A stretch of 12,590 bases of DNA from Candidatus Roizmanbacteria bacterium (GTDB taxonomy: Bacteria > Patescibacteriota > Microgenomatia > UBA1406 > GWC2-37-13). The notes beneath the pieces are model-generated. The model saw only the letters and a list, made by a program, of their open reading frames with translations, was not told where the DNA came from and made no database searches. The stretch is taken from NCBI GenBank assembly GCA_027002315.1, contig JALWZV010000062.1, positions 1-12,590 of the forward strand, written 5' to 3'. This document shows, piece after piece, positions 6,289 to 12,316 of the stretch. The position numbers were made by a program, and so were the translations under genes. Position 1 is the first letter of the stretch. Each line of letters opens with the position of its first letter.

Positions 6289-6684
6289 ATGGTGTTAATA
6301 ACAAATCCAGTTAATGATTTAATAATTAGGATAAAGAACGCTTATATGTCTAAAGCAGATTATTTAAACGTTCCTTATTCTGTGTTTAAAGAAAAGATTG
6401 CAAAGAAATTACAGGAGATAGGTTTTATTAAGTCTGTAGTTGTTGAAGGTGATACAAAAAAAACCTTAAGAATAGAGTTATTATATGTAAATAACAAACC
6501 AGCGTTAACTGATGTGAAGATATTTTCTAAACCAGGCAGAAGATGGTATGTAGGACACAATGAGATTAAAAAAGTGTTAGGAGGATTAGGGTATTCTTTA
6601 TTATCTACACCTAAAGGTTTATTAACAGGAAGAGAGGCAAAAAAACAAAAAATTGGTGGAGAGTTATTATTTTATGTTTGGTAA
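6289..6684 (+). CDS. rpsH: 30S ribosomal protein S8
   Basis: S8 is a primary 16S rRNA binder for the central domain and the translational repressor of the spc operon in E. coli. The 131-residue length is typical. The opening TNPVNDLIIRIKNAYMSKAD (5-24) matches DPIADMLTRIRNA of the family, followed by FSKPGRRWYVG (79-89) and the strongly conserved STPKGLLTGREAKKQKIGGE (106-125). The protein ends in FYVW, whereas many relatives end in CYVW or AEVW. A 28-nt spacer after rpsS holds a small AT palindrome (6261-6275). Confidence 0.97.
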   Translation: MVLITNPVNDLIIRIKNAYMSKADYLNVPYSVFKEKIAKKLQEIGFIKSVVVEGDTKKTLRIELLYVNNKPALTDVKIFSKPGRRWYVGHNEIKKVLGGLGYSLLSTPKGLLTGREAKKQKIGGELLFYVW

Positions 6685-6687
6685 TTT

Positions 6688-7254
6688 ATGTCTAAGATTG
6701 GAGAAAGAGAGATAAAAATTGAGGAAGGGGTTACTGTTACAGTTACTGATAACAGAAGTAGAGGATTAGGTACAGATGTGGTGATATCTGGAAAGGAAGG
6801 CTCTATGAGTATAAATATCCCTAATCAATTAAGAGTAATAATCGAGAACAAGATCATAAAAGTTAAGAGAAATAGCGAGGATAAGAAGATTAGAGCGATG
6901 CACGGTTTATTTAGAACTTTAATAAACAATGGAATAGTAGGCGTTAATAAACTGTGGGAAAAAGAGTTAGAGGTTGTCGGAACTGGATATAATGTGAAAA
7001 AACAAGGAGAAGATATAGTACTTAAGGTAGGGTATTCACATCTAGTGACCTTTAAAAAACCAGATGGAGTTAGTTTTGATGTTAAAGGAAATAATAAAAT
7101 TATTGTAAAAGGCGTAGATAAACAATTAGTAGGTGAGGTTGCATCTAAGATTCGTTCTATCAAGAAACCAGATAGTTACAAAGGAAAAGGTCTTAGATAT
7201 AAAGGTGAGCGAATAAAGTTAAAGCCGGGTAAAAAGGCTAAAGTTGCAGGATAA
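6688..7254 (+). CDS. rplF: 50S ribosomal protein L6
   Basis: L6 lies near the factor-binding site and the sarcin-ricin loop. It contains two copies of the L6 fold. The first is divergent around residues 15-40, where a short extra stretch (near NRSRGLGTD) interrupts the usual beta hairpin. The second domain includes GTGYNVKKQGEDIVLKVGYS (98-117) and the diagnostic signature PDSYKGKGLRYKGE (161-174). Length 188 against the usual 175-180. It starts 3 nt after rpsH, without a Shine-Dalgarno match. Confidence 0.96.
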   Translation: MSKIGEREIKIEEGVTVTVTDNRSRGLGTDVVISGKEGSMSINIPNQLRVIIENKIIKVKRNSEDKKIRAMHGLFRTLINNGIVGVNKLWEKELEVVGTGYNVKKQGEDIVLKVGYSHLVTFKKPDGVSFDVKGNNKIIVKGVDKQLVGEVASKIRSIKKPDSYKGKGLRYKGERIKLKPGKKAKVAG

Positions 7255-7258
7255 GCTT

Positions 7259-7621
7259 ATGAAAAATATAAACAGAAATAGAAAATTAAGAAGAAAAAGA
7301 AGGGTGAGTTTTAATATTAAAGGAACATTATCATATCCACGAGTCTCTATTTTTCGTTCATCTCAGCACATATACGCTCAGGCGATTGATGATGAAAAAA
7401 GAAAAACAATAGCATCGTTCTCGACTTTAAACTTAAAAAAAAGCGAGGTCAAAGGAAAGACAAAAACAGAGAAAGCGCATTTGGTCGGTCAAAAATTAGG
7501 CGAGATTTTACTTAAAAAAAAGATTAAAAAAGCTAAATTTGATAGAAGCATTTATCCTTATAAAGGTAGAGTAAAAGCTTTAGCAGATGGATTAAGGAGT
7601 TTAAAGAAAATAAAGATTTAA
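7259..7621 (+). CDS. rplR: 50S ribosomal protein L18
   Basis: L18 binds 5S rRNA together with L5. I take the ATG at 7259 (MKNINRNRKLRRKRRVSF), giving 120 residues, as is typical; an in-frame TTG at 7244 would overlap rplF. The basic N-terminus, the PRVSIFRSSQHIYAQAIDD strand (family: RLxVxRSNxHIYAQxID) and the C-terminal FDRSIYPYKGRVKALADGLR (family: FDRGGYxYHGRVKALADAAR) are clear. An AGGA sequence seven bases before the ATG is one of the few Shine-Dalgarno-like matches in the window. Confidence 0.96.
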   Translation: MKNINRNRKLRRKRRVSFNIKGTLSYPRVSIFRSSQHIYAQAIDDEKRKTIASFSTLNLKKSEVKGKTKTEKAHLVGQKLGEILLKKKIKKAKFDRSIYPYKGRVKALADGLRSLKKIKI

Positions 7622-7638
7622 AAATTTGAATAAAGAAT

Positions 7639-8115
7639 ATGAAACAAAAAAATGATAAAAATAAAGTAAAGGAAAATAAAGATGGCATAGAGGAAAAGGT
7701 TTTGTTAATAAGACGTGTTTCTAAGAAAACCTCTGGAGGAAATTATGTCACCTTCTCTGCGTTAGTTGCTGTGGGAGATGGATTGGGTAAAGTCGGTGTG
7801 GGTATAGGTAGAGGTTTAGAGGTTCCATTAGCTATTAAAAAAGCTATTACAAGAGCAAGAAAGAGAATGATTGATGTTCCACTATACAACAACACATTAC
7901 CTCATGAGATCTTTATAAAAGAAAAGGCAGCTAGGATTTTATTGAAACCCGCTCCTGAAGGTACTGGTTTGAAAATAGGAAGTGTTGTAAGAGTAATATT
8001 AGAGTTAGCTGGTGTTAAAGATGCATCTGGAAAAATAATTGGATCAAGAAACAAAATAATAAATGCCTATGCAACTATAACTGCGTTACAAAGTTTAAAA
8101 CGAAGAGAAAAATGA
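7639..8115 (+). CDS. rpsE: 30S ribosomal protein S5
   Basis: S5 acts in decoding fidelity and at the mRNA entry site. After a Lys/Asn-rich N-terminus (1-20), the double-stranded RNA-binding domain begins at VLLIRRVSKKTSGGNYVTFS (21-40). Next come GDGLGKVGVGIGRGLEVPLA (47-66, family GDxxGxVGxGxGKAxEVPxA; the usual Lys is Arg here) and the C-terminal domain with APEGTGLKIG and GSRNKIINAYATITAL. Length 158 is typical. rpmD (L30) normally follows but is absent: the stop TGA overlaps the rplO start (ATGA). Confidence 0.97.
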   Translation: MKQKNDKNKVKENKDGIEEKVLLIRRVSKKTSGGNYVTFSALVAVGDGLGKVGVGIGRGLEVPLAIKKAITRARKRMIDVPLYNNTLPHEIFIKEKAARILLKPAPEGTGLKIGSVVRVILELAGVKDASGKIIGSRNKIINAYATITALQSLKRREK

Positions 8116-8552
8116 ACATTTTATCTAAGCTACCAAAAATAGTTGGGAAAAAAAGTAAAAGAAAAGGAAGAGGTCTTTCAAGTAGACGTGGTGCTAAATC
8201 AGGAAGAGGAACAACAAGACATCAAAAGGCAAGAACAAAAATACCTTTGCATTTTGAGGGAGGGCAAGGAAGAATGGTTAAAAAGTACCCTCTTTTAAGA
8301 GGAAAAGGAAGAAATAAACCAGTTACACCAAAACCTGAGATAGTAAAGCTATCTGATTTAGAGGTCTTTAAAAATGGAGAGGTAGTTAACATAGATAAAC
8401 TAGTAGAACATAAAATTGTCGATGTTCGTGCTTACAAAGTTGGGGTGAAATTATTAGCAAGTGGAGAGTTAAAGAAAAAGTTAACGATATCCATTCCTGC
8501 TAGTAAAAATGCTAAAAGAGTAATTGAAAGTTTAGGAGGAACAGCTCAATAG
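8112..8552 (+). CDS. rplO: 50S ribosomal protein L15
   Basis: L15 is a late-assembly 23S rRNA binder with a long Arg/Gly-rich N-terminal extension. The N-terminal half is rich in Lys/Arg/Gly (KKSKRKGRGLSSRRGAKSGR, 13-32) and passes into FEGGQGRMVKKYPLLRGKG (48-66), close to the usual FEGGQxPLxRRLPKRGF. The C-terminal domain with VVNIDKLV, LASGELKKKLTI and SKNAKRVIESLGG is standard. Length 146 is typical. The 4-bp overlap with rpsE (ATGA) leaves no place for L30. SecY starts 1 nt after its stop. Confidence 0.95.
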   Translation: MNILSKLPKIVGKKSKRKGRGLSSRRGAKSGRGTTRHQKARTKIPLHFEGGQGRMVKKYPLLRGKGRNKPVTPKPEIVKLSDLEVFKNGEVVNIDKLVEHKIVDVRAYKVGVKLLASGELKKKLTISIPASKNAKRVIESLGGTAQ

Positions 8553-8553
8553 A

Positions 8554-9837
8554 ATGAAAGAAATAAGAGAAAAGTTAGAACTTGTTTATAAAGATAAAGC
8601 CCTCCGTAGAAAGATTCTTTTTATATTTTTTATACTTTTTTTATTTAGACTTTTTGTTTTTATTCCGGTTCCAGTAGTTGATCTTTTAAAGCTTAAAGCT
8701 CTTTTTACAGGAAGCCAGTTTTTATCTCTTTTGGATATTTTTTCCGGAGGAACATTGATTAATTTTTCTGTAATGGCTCTTGGGCTTAATCCTTACATCA
8801 ATGCCTCTATTATAATGCAGCTTTTAACAACAGTTGTTCCTCAGTTTGAAGAATTGTCCAAAGAGGGTGAGTATGGAAGGTTTAAGATAAATCAGTACAC
8901 AAGGTTTTTAACTTTACCGTTAACTTTTTTACAATCAATAGGAATATACGCTTTATTGAAAAATCAAAAGATAATAATATCATTAACTCCGCTGGAGTTA
9001 ATTTCTTTTATGACAACTTTAATTGCAGGCACATTTATTTTAATGTGGTTTGGAGAATTAATATCGGAGTTTGGACTTGGTAATGGAATATCAATACTTA
9101 TTTTTGCAGGTATAATTGCACGGTTACCAGTCACATTTTTTAAAACTTTTTCTGTAGCAACACAAGAAACAGCAATAAACTTGATAATATTTTTAATACT
9201 TTCACTTGTTATTATTGTTGCCATAGTATTTGTGAGTCAAGCAGTGCGCAAGATACCTGTTTACTATGCTAAAAGAATAAGAGGTAACAGAATGTATCAA
9301 GCAGCTACTAATTTCTTACCGCTTAAACTTAATCAAGCCGGTGTAATTCCTATAATTTTTGCTGTTTCTTTTGTTTTATTTCCTCAACTTATAGGTAATT
9401 TCTTCTCTTATTCCAAAAACCAGTTTATATCAGGTTTTGCAAAAGGTATGGCGAATATATTTAATCCAGCTGGGTTTACATATAATTTTTTCTATTTCAT
9501 CTTGGTTGTGGGTTTTACATTCTTTTACACATTTATAGTATTTAATCCTCAAAAAATATCTGAAGAGATTCAGAAACAGGGTGGGTTTATTCCTGGTATT
9601 CGTCCGGGAGTAAACACAAAAAAATATTTAGAACAGATTTTATACAGAATAACCTCTGTCGGAGCGGTGTTTTTAGGTCTTGTTGCAATTCTGCCTGTAT
9701 TAATAGCTAGAATTACAAATGTAAATAGTTTCATTATTGGTGGGACAGGGATGTTGATTATCGTTGAGGTGGTTTTGGAGACCTTCAAGAATATTGAGGC
9801 TCAGATGGTAATGAAAGGTTATGATAAGTATATGTAA
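8554..9837 (+). CDS. secY: Protein translocase subunit SecY
   Basis: SecY is the channel-forming subunit of the SecYEG translocon in the inner membrane; it moves unfolded preproteins driven by SecA or the ribosome. Ten hydrophobic segments can be read (about 21-39, 78-96, 119-135, 150-168, 177-195, 208-228, 262-282, 309-331, 366-386, 391-410). The plug region (about 58-76) has DIFSGGTLINFSVMALG, followed by NPYINASIIMQLL (79-91). SEFGLGNGISILIF (171-184), the loop QAVRKIPVYYAKR (229-241) and the C-terminal loop GGFIPGIRPGVNT (343-355) are family hallmarks. Length 427 is typical. An AGGAGGA inside the L15 end (8534-8540) lies 13 nt before the ATG, rather far for a Shine-Dalgarno sequence. Confidence 0.98.
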   Translation: MKEIREKLELVYKDKALRRKILFIFFILFLFRLFVFIPVPVVDLLKLKALFTGSQFLSLLDIFSGGTLINFSVMALGLNPYINASIIMQLLTTVVPQFEELSKEGEYGRFKINQYTRFLTLPLTFLQSIGIYALLKNQKIIISLTPLELISFMTTLIAGTFILMWFGELISEFGLGNGISILIFAGIIARLPVTFFKTFSVATQETAINLIIFLILSLVIIVAIVFVSQAVRKIPVYYAKRIRGNRMYQAATNFLPLKLNQAGVIPIIFAVSFVLFPQLIGNFFSYSKNQFISGFAKGMANIFNPAGFTYNFFYFILVVGFTFFYTFIVFNPQKISEEIQKQGGFIPGIRPGVNTKKYLEQILYRITSVGAVFLGLVAILPVLIARITNVNSFIIGGTGMLIIVEVVLETFKNIEAQMVMKGYDKYM

Positions 9838-9860
9838 TTTTATAAGTTAAAAAGTTTAGT

Positions 9861-10034
9861 ATGGCAAAAAAAGGTCCAAGAATGAAAGTTGCGTTAATCT
9901 GTAGTGTATGTAAAAGTCAAAATTACATTACTGTTAGAAACAAGTTGAACACAACAGAAAAATTAAAACTCAGGAAGTACTGTCCTAAATGCAAGAAGCA
10001 CACGTTACATAAGGAAAAGAAAAAATTAAGTTAA
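9861..10034 (+). CDS. rpmG: 50S ribosomal protein L33, zinc-binding form, in an unusual place
   Basis: This is a 57-codon gene. L33 is a small 50S protein near the E site. The sequence MAKKGPRMKVALICSVCK, with a second pair at YCPKCKKHTLHKE, gives C14-x2-C17 and C41-x2-C44, the zinc ribbon of the C+ form. The middle part YITVRNKLNTTEKLKLRKYC matches the family pattern Y-x-T-x-K-N...KLELxKYC. It lies 23 nt after secY and 22 nt before the Adk gene. In most bacteria rpmG is elsewhere (for example next to rpmB, or before secE/nusG), so its place here is notable. A zinc-ribbon L44e-like protein is less likely given the L33-type spacing. Confidence 0.9.
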   Translation: MAKKGPRMKVALICSVCKSQNYITVRNKLNTTEKLKLRKYCPKCKKHTLHKEKKKLS

Positions 10035-10056
10035 TTAATTTTATCCATATCAATTT

Positions 10057-11187
10057 ATGAAAATTATTTTAATTGGTATTCAGGGTGCAGGTAAGTCTAC
10101 GCAAGGAAACTTGCTTTCAAAAGAGTTGAATGTGCCATATCTGTCGACTGGGCATATTTTTAGAATGTTGGCCAAAGAAAAAACAAAGTTAGGTAGATAT
10201 ATAAAAGAAACAATCAACGCTGGTTTGCTTATTCCTGATGATAAGGTTTTAGAGATAGTGCAAACATACTTATCTAGACCTGAGTATAAAAAAGGTTATA
10301 TACTAGATGGTTTTCCTAGAACATTAAATCAGGTTAAAAAATTTCAAAATGGTGTCGACAAAGTTATTTATCTTAAGATTCCTGATAAAGAAGCATTATG
10401 GAGGTTGTCTTATAGGAAAAGTACAGGGAGAAATGACGAAACTATAAAAGCAATTAGGAAAAGAATAGATCTATTTCATAAATTCACTGAACCGGTAATA
10501 GAGTATTACAGAAAAAAAGGAATCTTGATAGATATAGATGGTACTCAAACAATAGAAAAGGTTAATAGAAACATTTTACGAGGATTAGGTAAACAATTGA
10601 TTAAAAACAGAGTAAAGGAGTGGAGTAGAAAACAGAAAAGCATAATTGCCATTGTTGGTTTAGCCGGTGCTGGAAAAAGTGAGGCTGGTAATTTTTTTAG
10701 AAGGAAGAATTTACCAGTTATTAGTTTTGGGAAAATTTTGAATGATTATGTTGATGAACATGGTCTAAAACACACAGAAAAGGTGCATAAAAGAATAAGA
10801 GAGCAATGGAGACGAGAAAAAGGGATTGATGTCTTTGCTAAACTCAATGAGTCTAAAATAAGAGAGTCCTTCGAAAATAGTAAAGTTGTGGTTATTGAGG
10901 GGATGAGATCTTGGGAAGAATATATTTATTTAAAAAATAAAATGAAGGACATAACCATTTACATAGTGGCATTATTTGCTAACAAAGAAATAAGATACAA
11001 AAGAACAGCTAGTAGAAAGAAAAGATCTTCATTATATGGGGAGGAAAGAGATTTAAATGAGTTAATAAACACAAATATGGGACCTACGATAGCATTTGCT
11101 GATTTTTGTATTAAGAATAACTTTAGTTTAGAAGAATTCTTTGACAAATTGGATGAGGTTTATAGACAGATTTATTACAGGCTATGA
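10057..11187 (+). CDS. adk: Adenylate kinase fused to a C-terminal UPF0200-like P-loop kinase domain
   Basis: Residues 1-178 form an adenylate kinase (ATP + AMP = 2 ADP): Walker A GIQGAGKST (7-15), AMP-site segment YLSTGHIFR (28-36, with His where Asp is usual), DGFPRT (84-89), and a short LID with TGRND (123-127) and RKR (134-136). The standard Adk zinc LID is absent. A linker of about 18 residues leads to a second nucleotide-binding domain (about 196-374) with Walker A GLAGAGKSE (201-209), LPVISFGKIL (219-228), the strand VVVIEGMRSWEE (277-288), and a C-terminal part with ADFCIKNNFSLEEFFDKL (348-365). This order resembles the archaeal-type UPF0200 / dephospho-CoA-kinase-like family; its substrate is unknown. 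The reading frame is uninterrupted. Map overlaps the end by 4 bp. The Adk domain is certain; the family of the second half is probable. Confidence 0.9.
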   Translation: MKIILIGIQGAGKSTQGNLLSKELNVPYLSTGHIFRMLAKEKTKLGRYIKETINAGLLIPDDKVLEIVQTYLSRPEYKKGYILDGFPRTLNQVKKFQNGVDKVIYLKIPDKEALWRLSYRKSTGRNDETIKAIRKRIDLFHKFTEPVIEYYRKKGILIDIDGTQTIEKVNRNILRGLGKQLIKNRVKEWSRKQKSIIAIVGLAGAGKSEAGNFFRRKNLPVISFGKILNDYVDEHGLKHTEKVHKRIREQWRREKGIDVFAKLNESKIRESFENSKVVVIEGMRSWEEYIYLKNKMKDITIYIVALFANKEIRYKRTASRKKRSSLYGEERDLNELINTNMGPTIAFADFCIKNNFSLEEFFDKLDEVYRQIYYRL

Positions 11188-11933
11188 AGATTAAATATAA
11201 AACTGAGGAAGAGATAAAAATAATGATGGAGGGAGGAAAGATTCTATCTGACGTTTTAAAAGAGTTATGTATAAGAATAAAGCCTGGAATGACAACGAAT
11301 GATGTTAACGAACAAGCCAATCTTTTAATAGCTGAGAGAGGAGCAGAGCCATCTTTTACCAAAGTACCTGGGTATAGATGGGCGACATGTTTATCGGTGA
11401 ACAACGAGATTGTTCATACTCCTCCTTCAGATAAGGTTTTAAAAGAAGGAGATGTTTTTACCATAGACATAGGGGTTTTTTATAAAGGTTTTCACACAGA
11501 TACCTCGACGACCTTAATTGTTGGAGATAAAAAGCCCTCTGATGTTGTCGATTTTTTGGAAACAGGAAAGAGAGCTTTGAATAAAGCCATAGGGAAATTT
11601 AGATTTGGTAAGAAACTTGTAGATGTTTCGGCTGCTATACAGGAAGTAATAGAGGGAAAAGGGTTTGAGATAATTAAAACCTTAACTGGTCATGGCGTTG
11701 GTCGTGATTTGCATGAAGAACCATATATTTTTGGTTTTGTGAGTGGAGGACAAGAAGATAGATTGACTATTAAAAATGGTTTGGTTGTGGCTATAGAGGT
11801 AATATATGCAAAAACAACAGATGAGGTTGTTTATGATGGAGAGTGGTCTATTAACACAAGAGATGGAAGCATATCAGCTTGTTTTGAAAAAACTGTGGCT
11901 ATTTTGAACAAAAAAACTGTCATTTTAACTTGA
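11184..11933 (+). CDS. map: Methionine aminopeptidase, type I
   Basis: Map removes the initiator Met from nascent proteins; its placement after adk in this operon is standard. The five metal ligands of the pita-bread fold are present: D95 and D106 (IDIGVFYKGFHTDTSTT), H170 (TGHGVGRDLHEEP, 168-180), E205 (AIEVIY) and E235 (SACFEKTVAI). H78 matches the substrate-contacting His, but its surroundings are unusual: EIVHTPPSD instead of VVCHGIPD. E205 is followed by VIY, where the family usually has P-M or P-x. Length 249 is typical of the short type I form with no N-terminal extension. The ATGA start overlaps the Adk fusion stop. Confidence 0.96.
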   Translation: MKIKYKTEEEIKIMMEGGKILSDVLKELCIRIKPGMTTNDVNEQANLLIAERGAEPSFTKVPGYRWATCLSVNNEIVHTPPSDKVLKEGDVFTIDIGVFYKGFHTDTSTTLIVGDKKPSDVVDFLETGKRALNKAIGKFRFGKKLVDVSAAIQEVIEGKGFEIIKTLTGHGVGRDLHEEPYIFGFVSGGQEDRLTIKNGLVVAIEVIYAKTTDEVVYDGEWSINTRDGSISACFEKTVAILNKKTVILT

Positions 11934-11936
11934 TAG

Positions 11937-11965
11937 ATGACAAAACTAGTTGTTCGTGGTAAAAT
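11937..11965 (+). promoter_or_regulatory. Possible internal promoter for infA-rpmJ-rpsM
   Basis: ATGACA (11937-11942) is separated by 17 bp from TAAAAT (11960-11965), which has a TG one base upstream (11957-11958), an extended -10 form. It lies in the 41-nt gap between map and infA, one of the larger gaps in the operon. The predicted start near 11972 is about three bases before the infA ATG, so transcripts would be almost leaderless. Chance matches are common in AT-rich sequence. Confidence 0.3.
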
Positions 11966-11974
11966 AGTAGGTCT

Positions 11975-12193
11975 ATGGAGGAAAAGAGTAAGATAGTGTT
12001 AGAGGGTGAGGTAGTGGAAAACTTACCAAACACCCTTTTTAAGGTAAAGGTTATGAACTCTGACAAAATTGTGTTATGCTATCTATCTGGGAAAATGCGA
12101 AAGCATTATATAAAAATATTACCAGGTGATAGAGTCAAGTTTGAGATGACTCCCTATGATTTAAATAGGGGGAGAATAATTTACAGATTATAA
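11975..12193 (+). CDS. infA: Translation initiation factor IF-1
   Basis: IF-1 binds the 30S A site during initiation. The 72-residue length is exact for the family, and the S1/OB-fold is clear: EGEVVENLPNTLFKVKV (11-27), VLCYLSGKMRKHYIKILPGD (33-52, family VLAHISGKMRxxxIRILPGD) and the end MTPYDLNRGRIIYR. The usual start MAKEDxIExEG is replaced by MEEKSKIVLEG. A GGAGG stands right after the ATG rather than before it, so it is not a conventional ribosome-binding site. It is followed by rpmJ after 7 nt. Confidence 0.97.
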   Translation: MEEKSKIVLEGEVVENLPNTLFKVKVMNSDKIVLCYLSGKMRKHYIKILPGDRVKFEMTPYDLNRGRIIYRL

Positions 12194-12200
12194 TAAAAAT

Positions 12201-12314
12201 ATGCATGTTCAATCGTCAGTTAAAAAAATATGCCCAAAATGCAGATTAGTAAAGCGTAAGGGTAAATTATACGTTGTGTGTGTTAATAAAAAACACAAAC
12301 AAAGGCAAGGGTAA
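12201..12314 (+). CDS. rpmJ: 50S ribosomal protein L36, zinc-binding form
   Basis: This is a 37-codon gene. L36 is the smallest 50S protein and is held together by one zinc ion. The sequence has C11-x2-C14, C27 and H32 in the family arrangement (VKKICPKCRLVKRKGKLYVV at 7-26, then CVNKKHKQRQG at 27-37); the end KHKQRQG is diagnostic. The N-terminus MHVQSSVKKIC differs from the common MKVRxSVKKxC at a few positions. The order infA-rpmJ-rpsM is standard, with 7 nt before and 2 nt after it. Confidence 0.96.
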   Translation: MHVQSSVKKICPKCRLVKRKGKLYVVCVNKKHKQRQG

Positions 12315-12316
12315 CT

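Noticed and set aside
7244..7258. TTG start for L18 overlapping rplF
   Set aside because: The ATG at 7259 gives a typical length and has a weak AGGA in front of it.
1507..11933. Genetic code 25 (TGA as glycine), as in some CPR lineages
   Set aside because: TGA ends L4, L16, S5, the Adk fusion and Map at the expected lengths, and no conserved domain contains an in-frame TGA.
11937..11996. 19-codon reading frame (MTKLVVRGKIVGLWRKRVR) across the map-infA gap and the infA start
   Set aside because: It is very short, matches no family I know, overlaps infA out of frame, and the stretch is better explained as a possible promoter.
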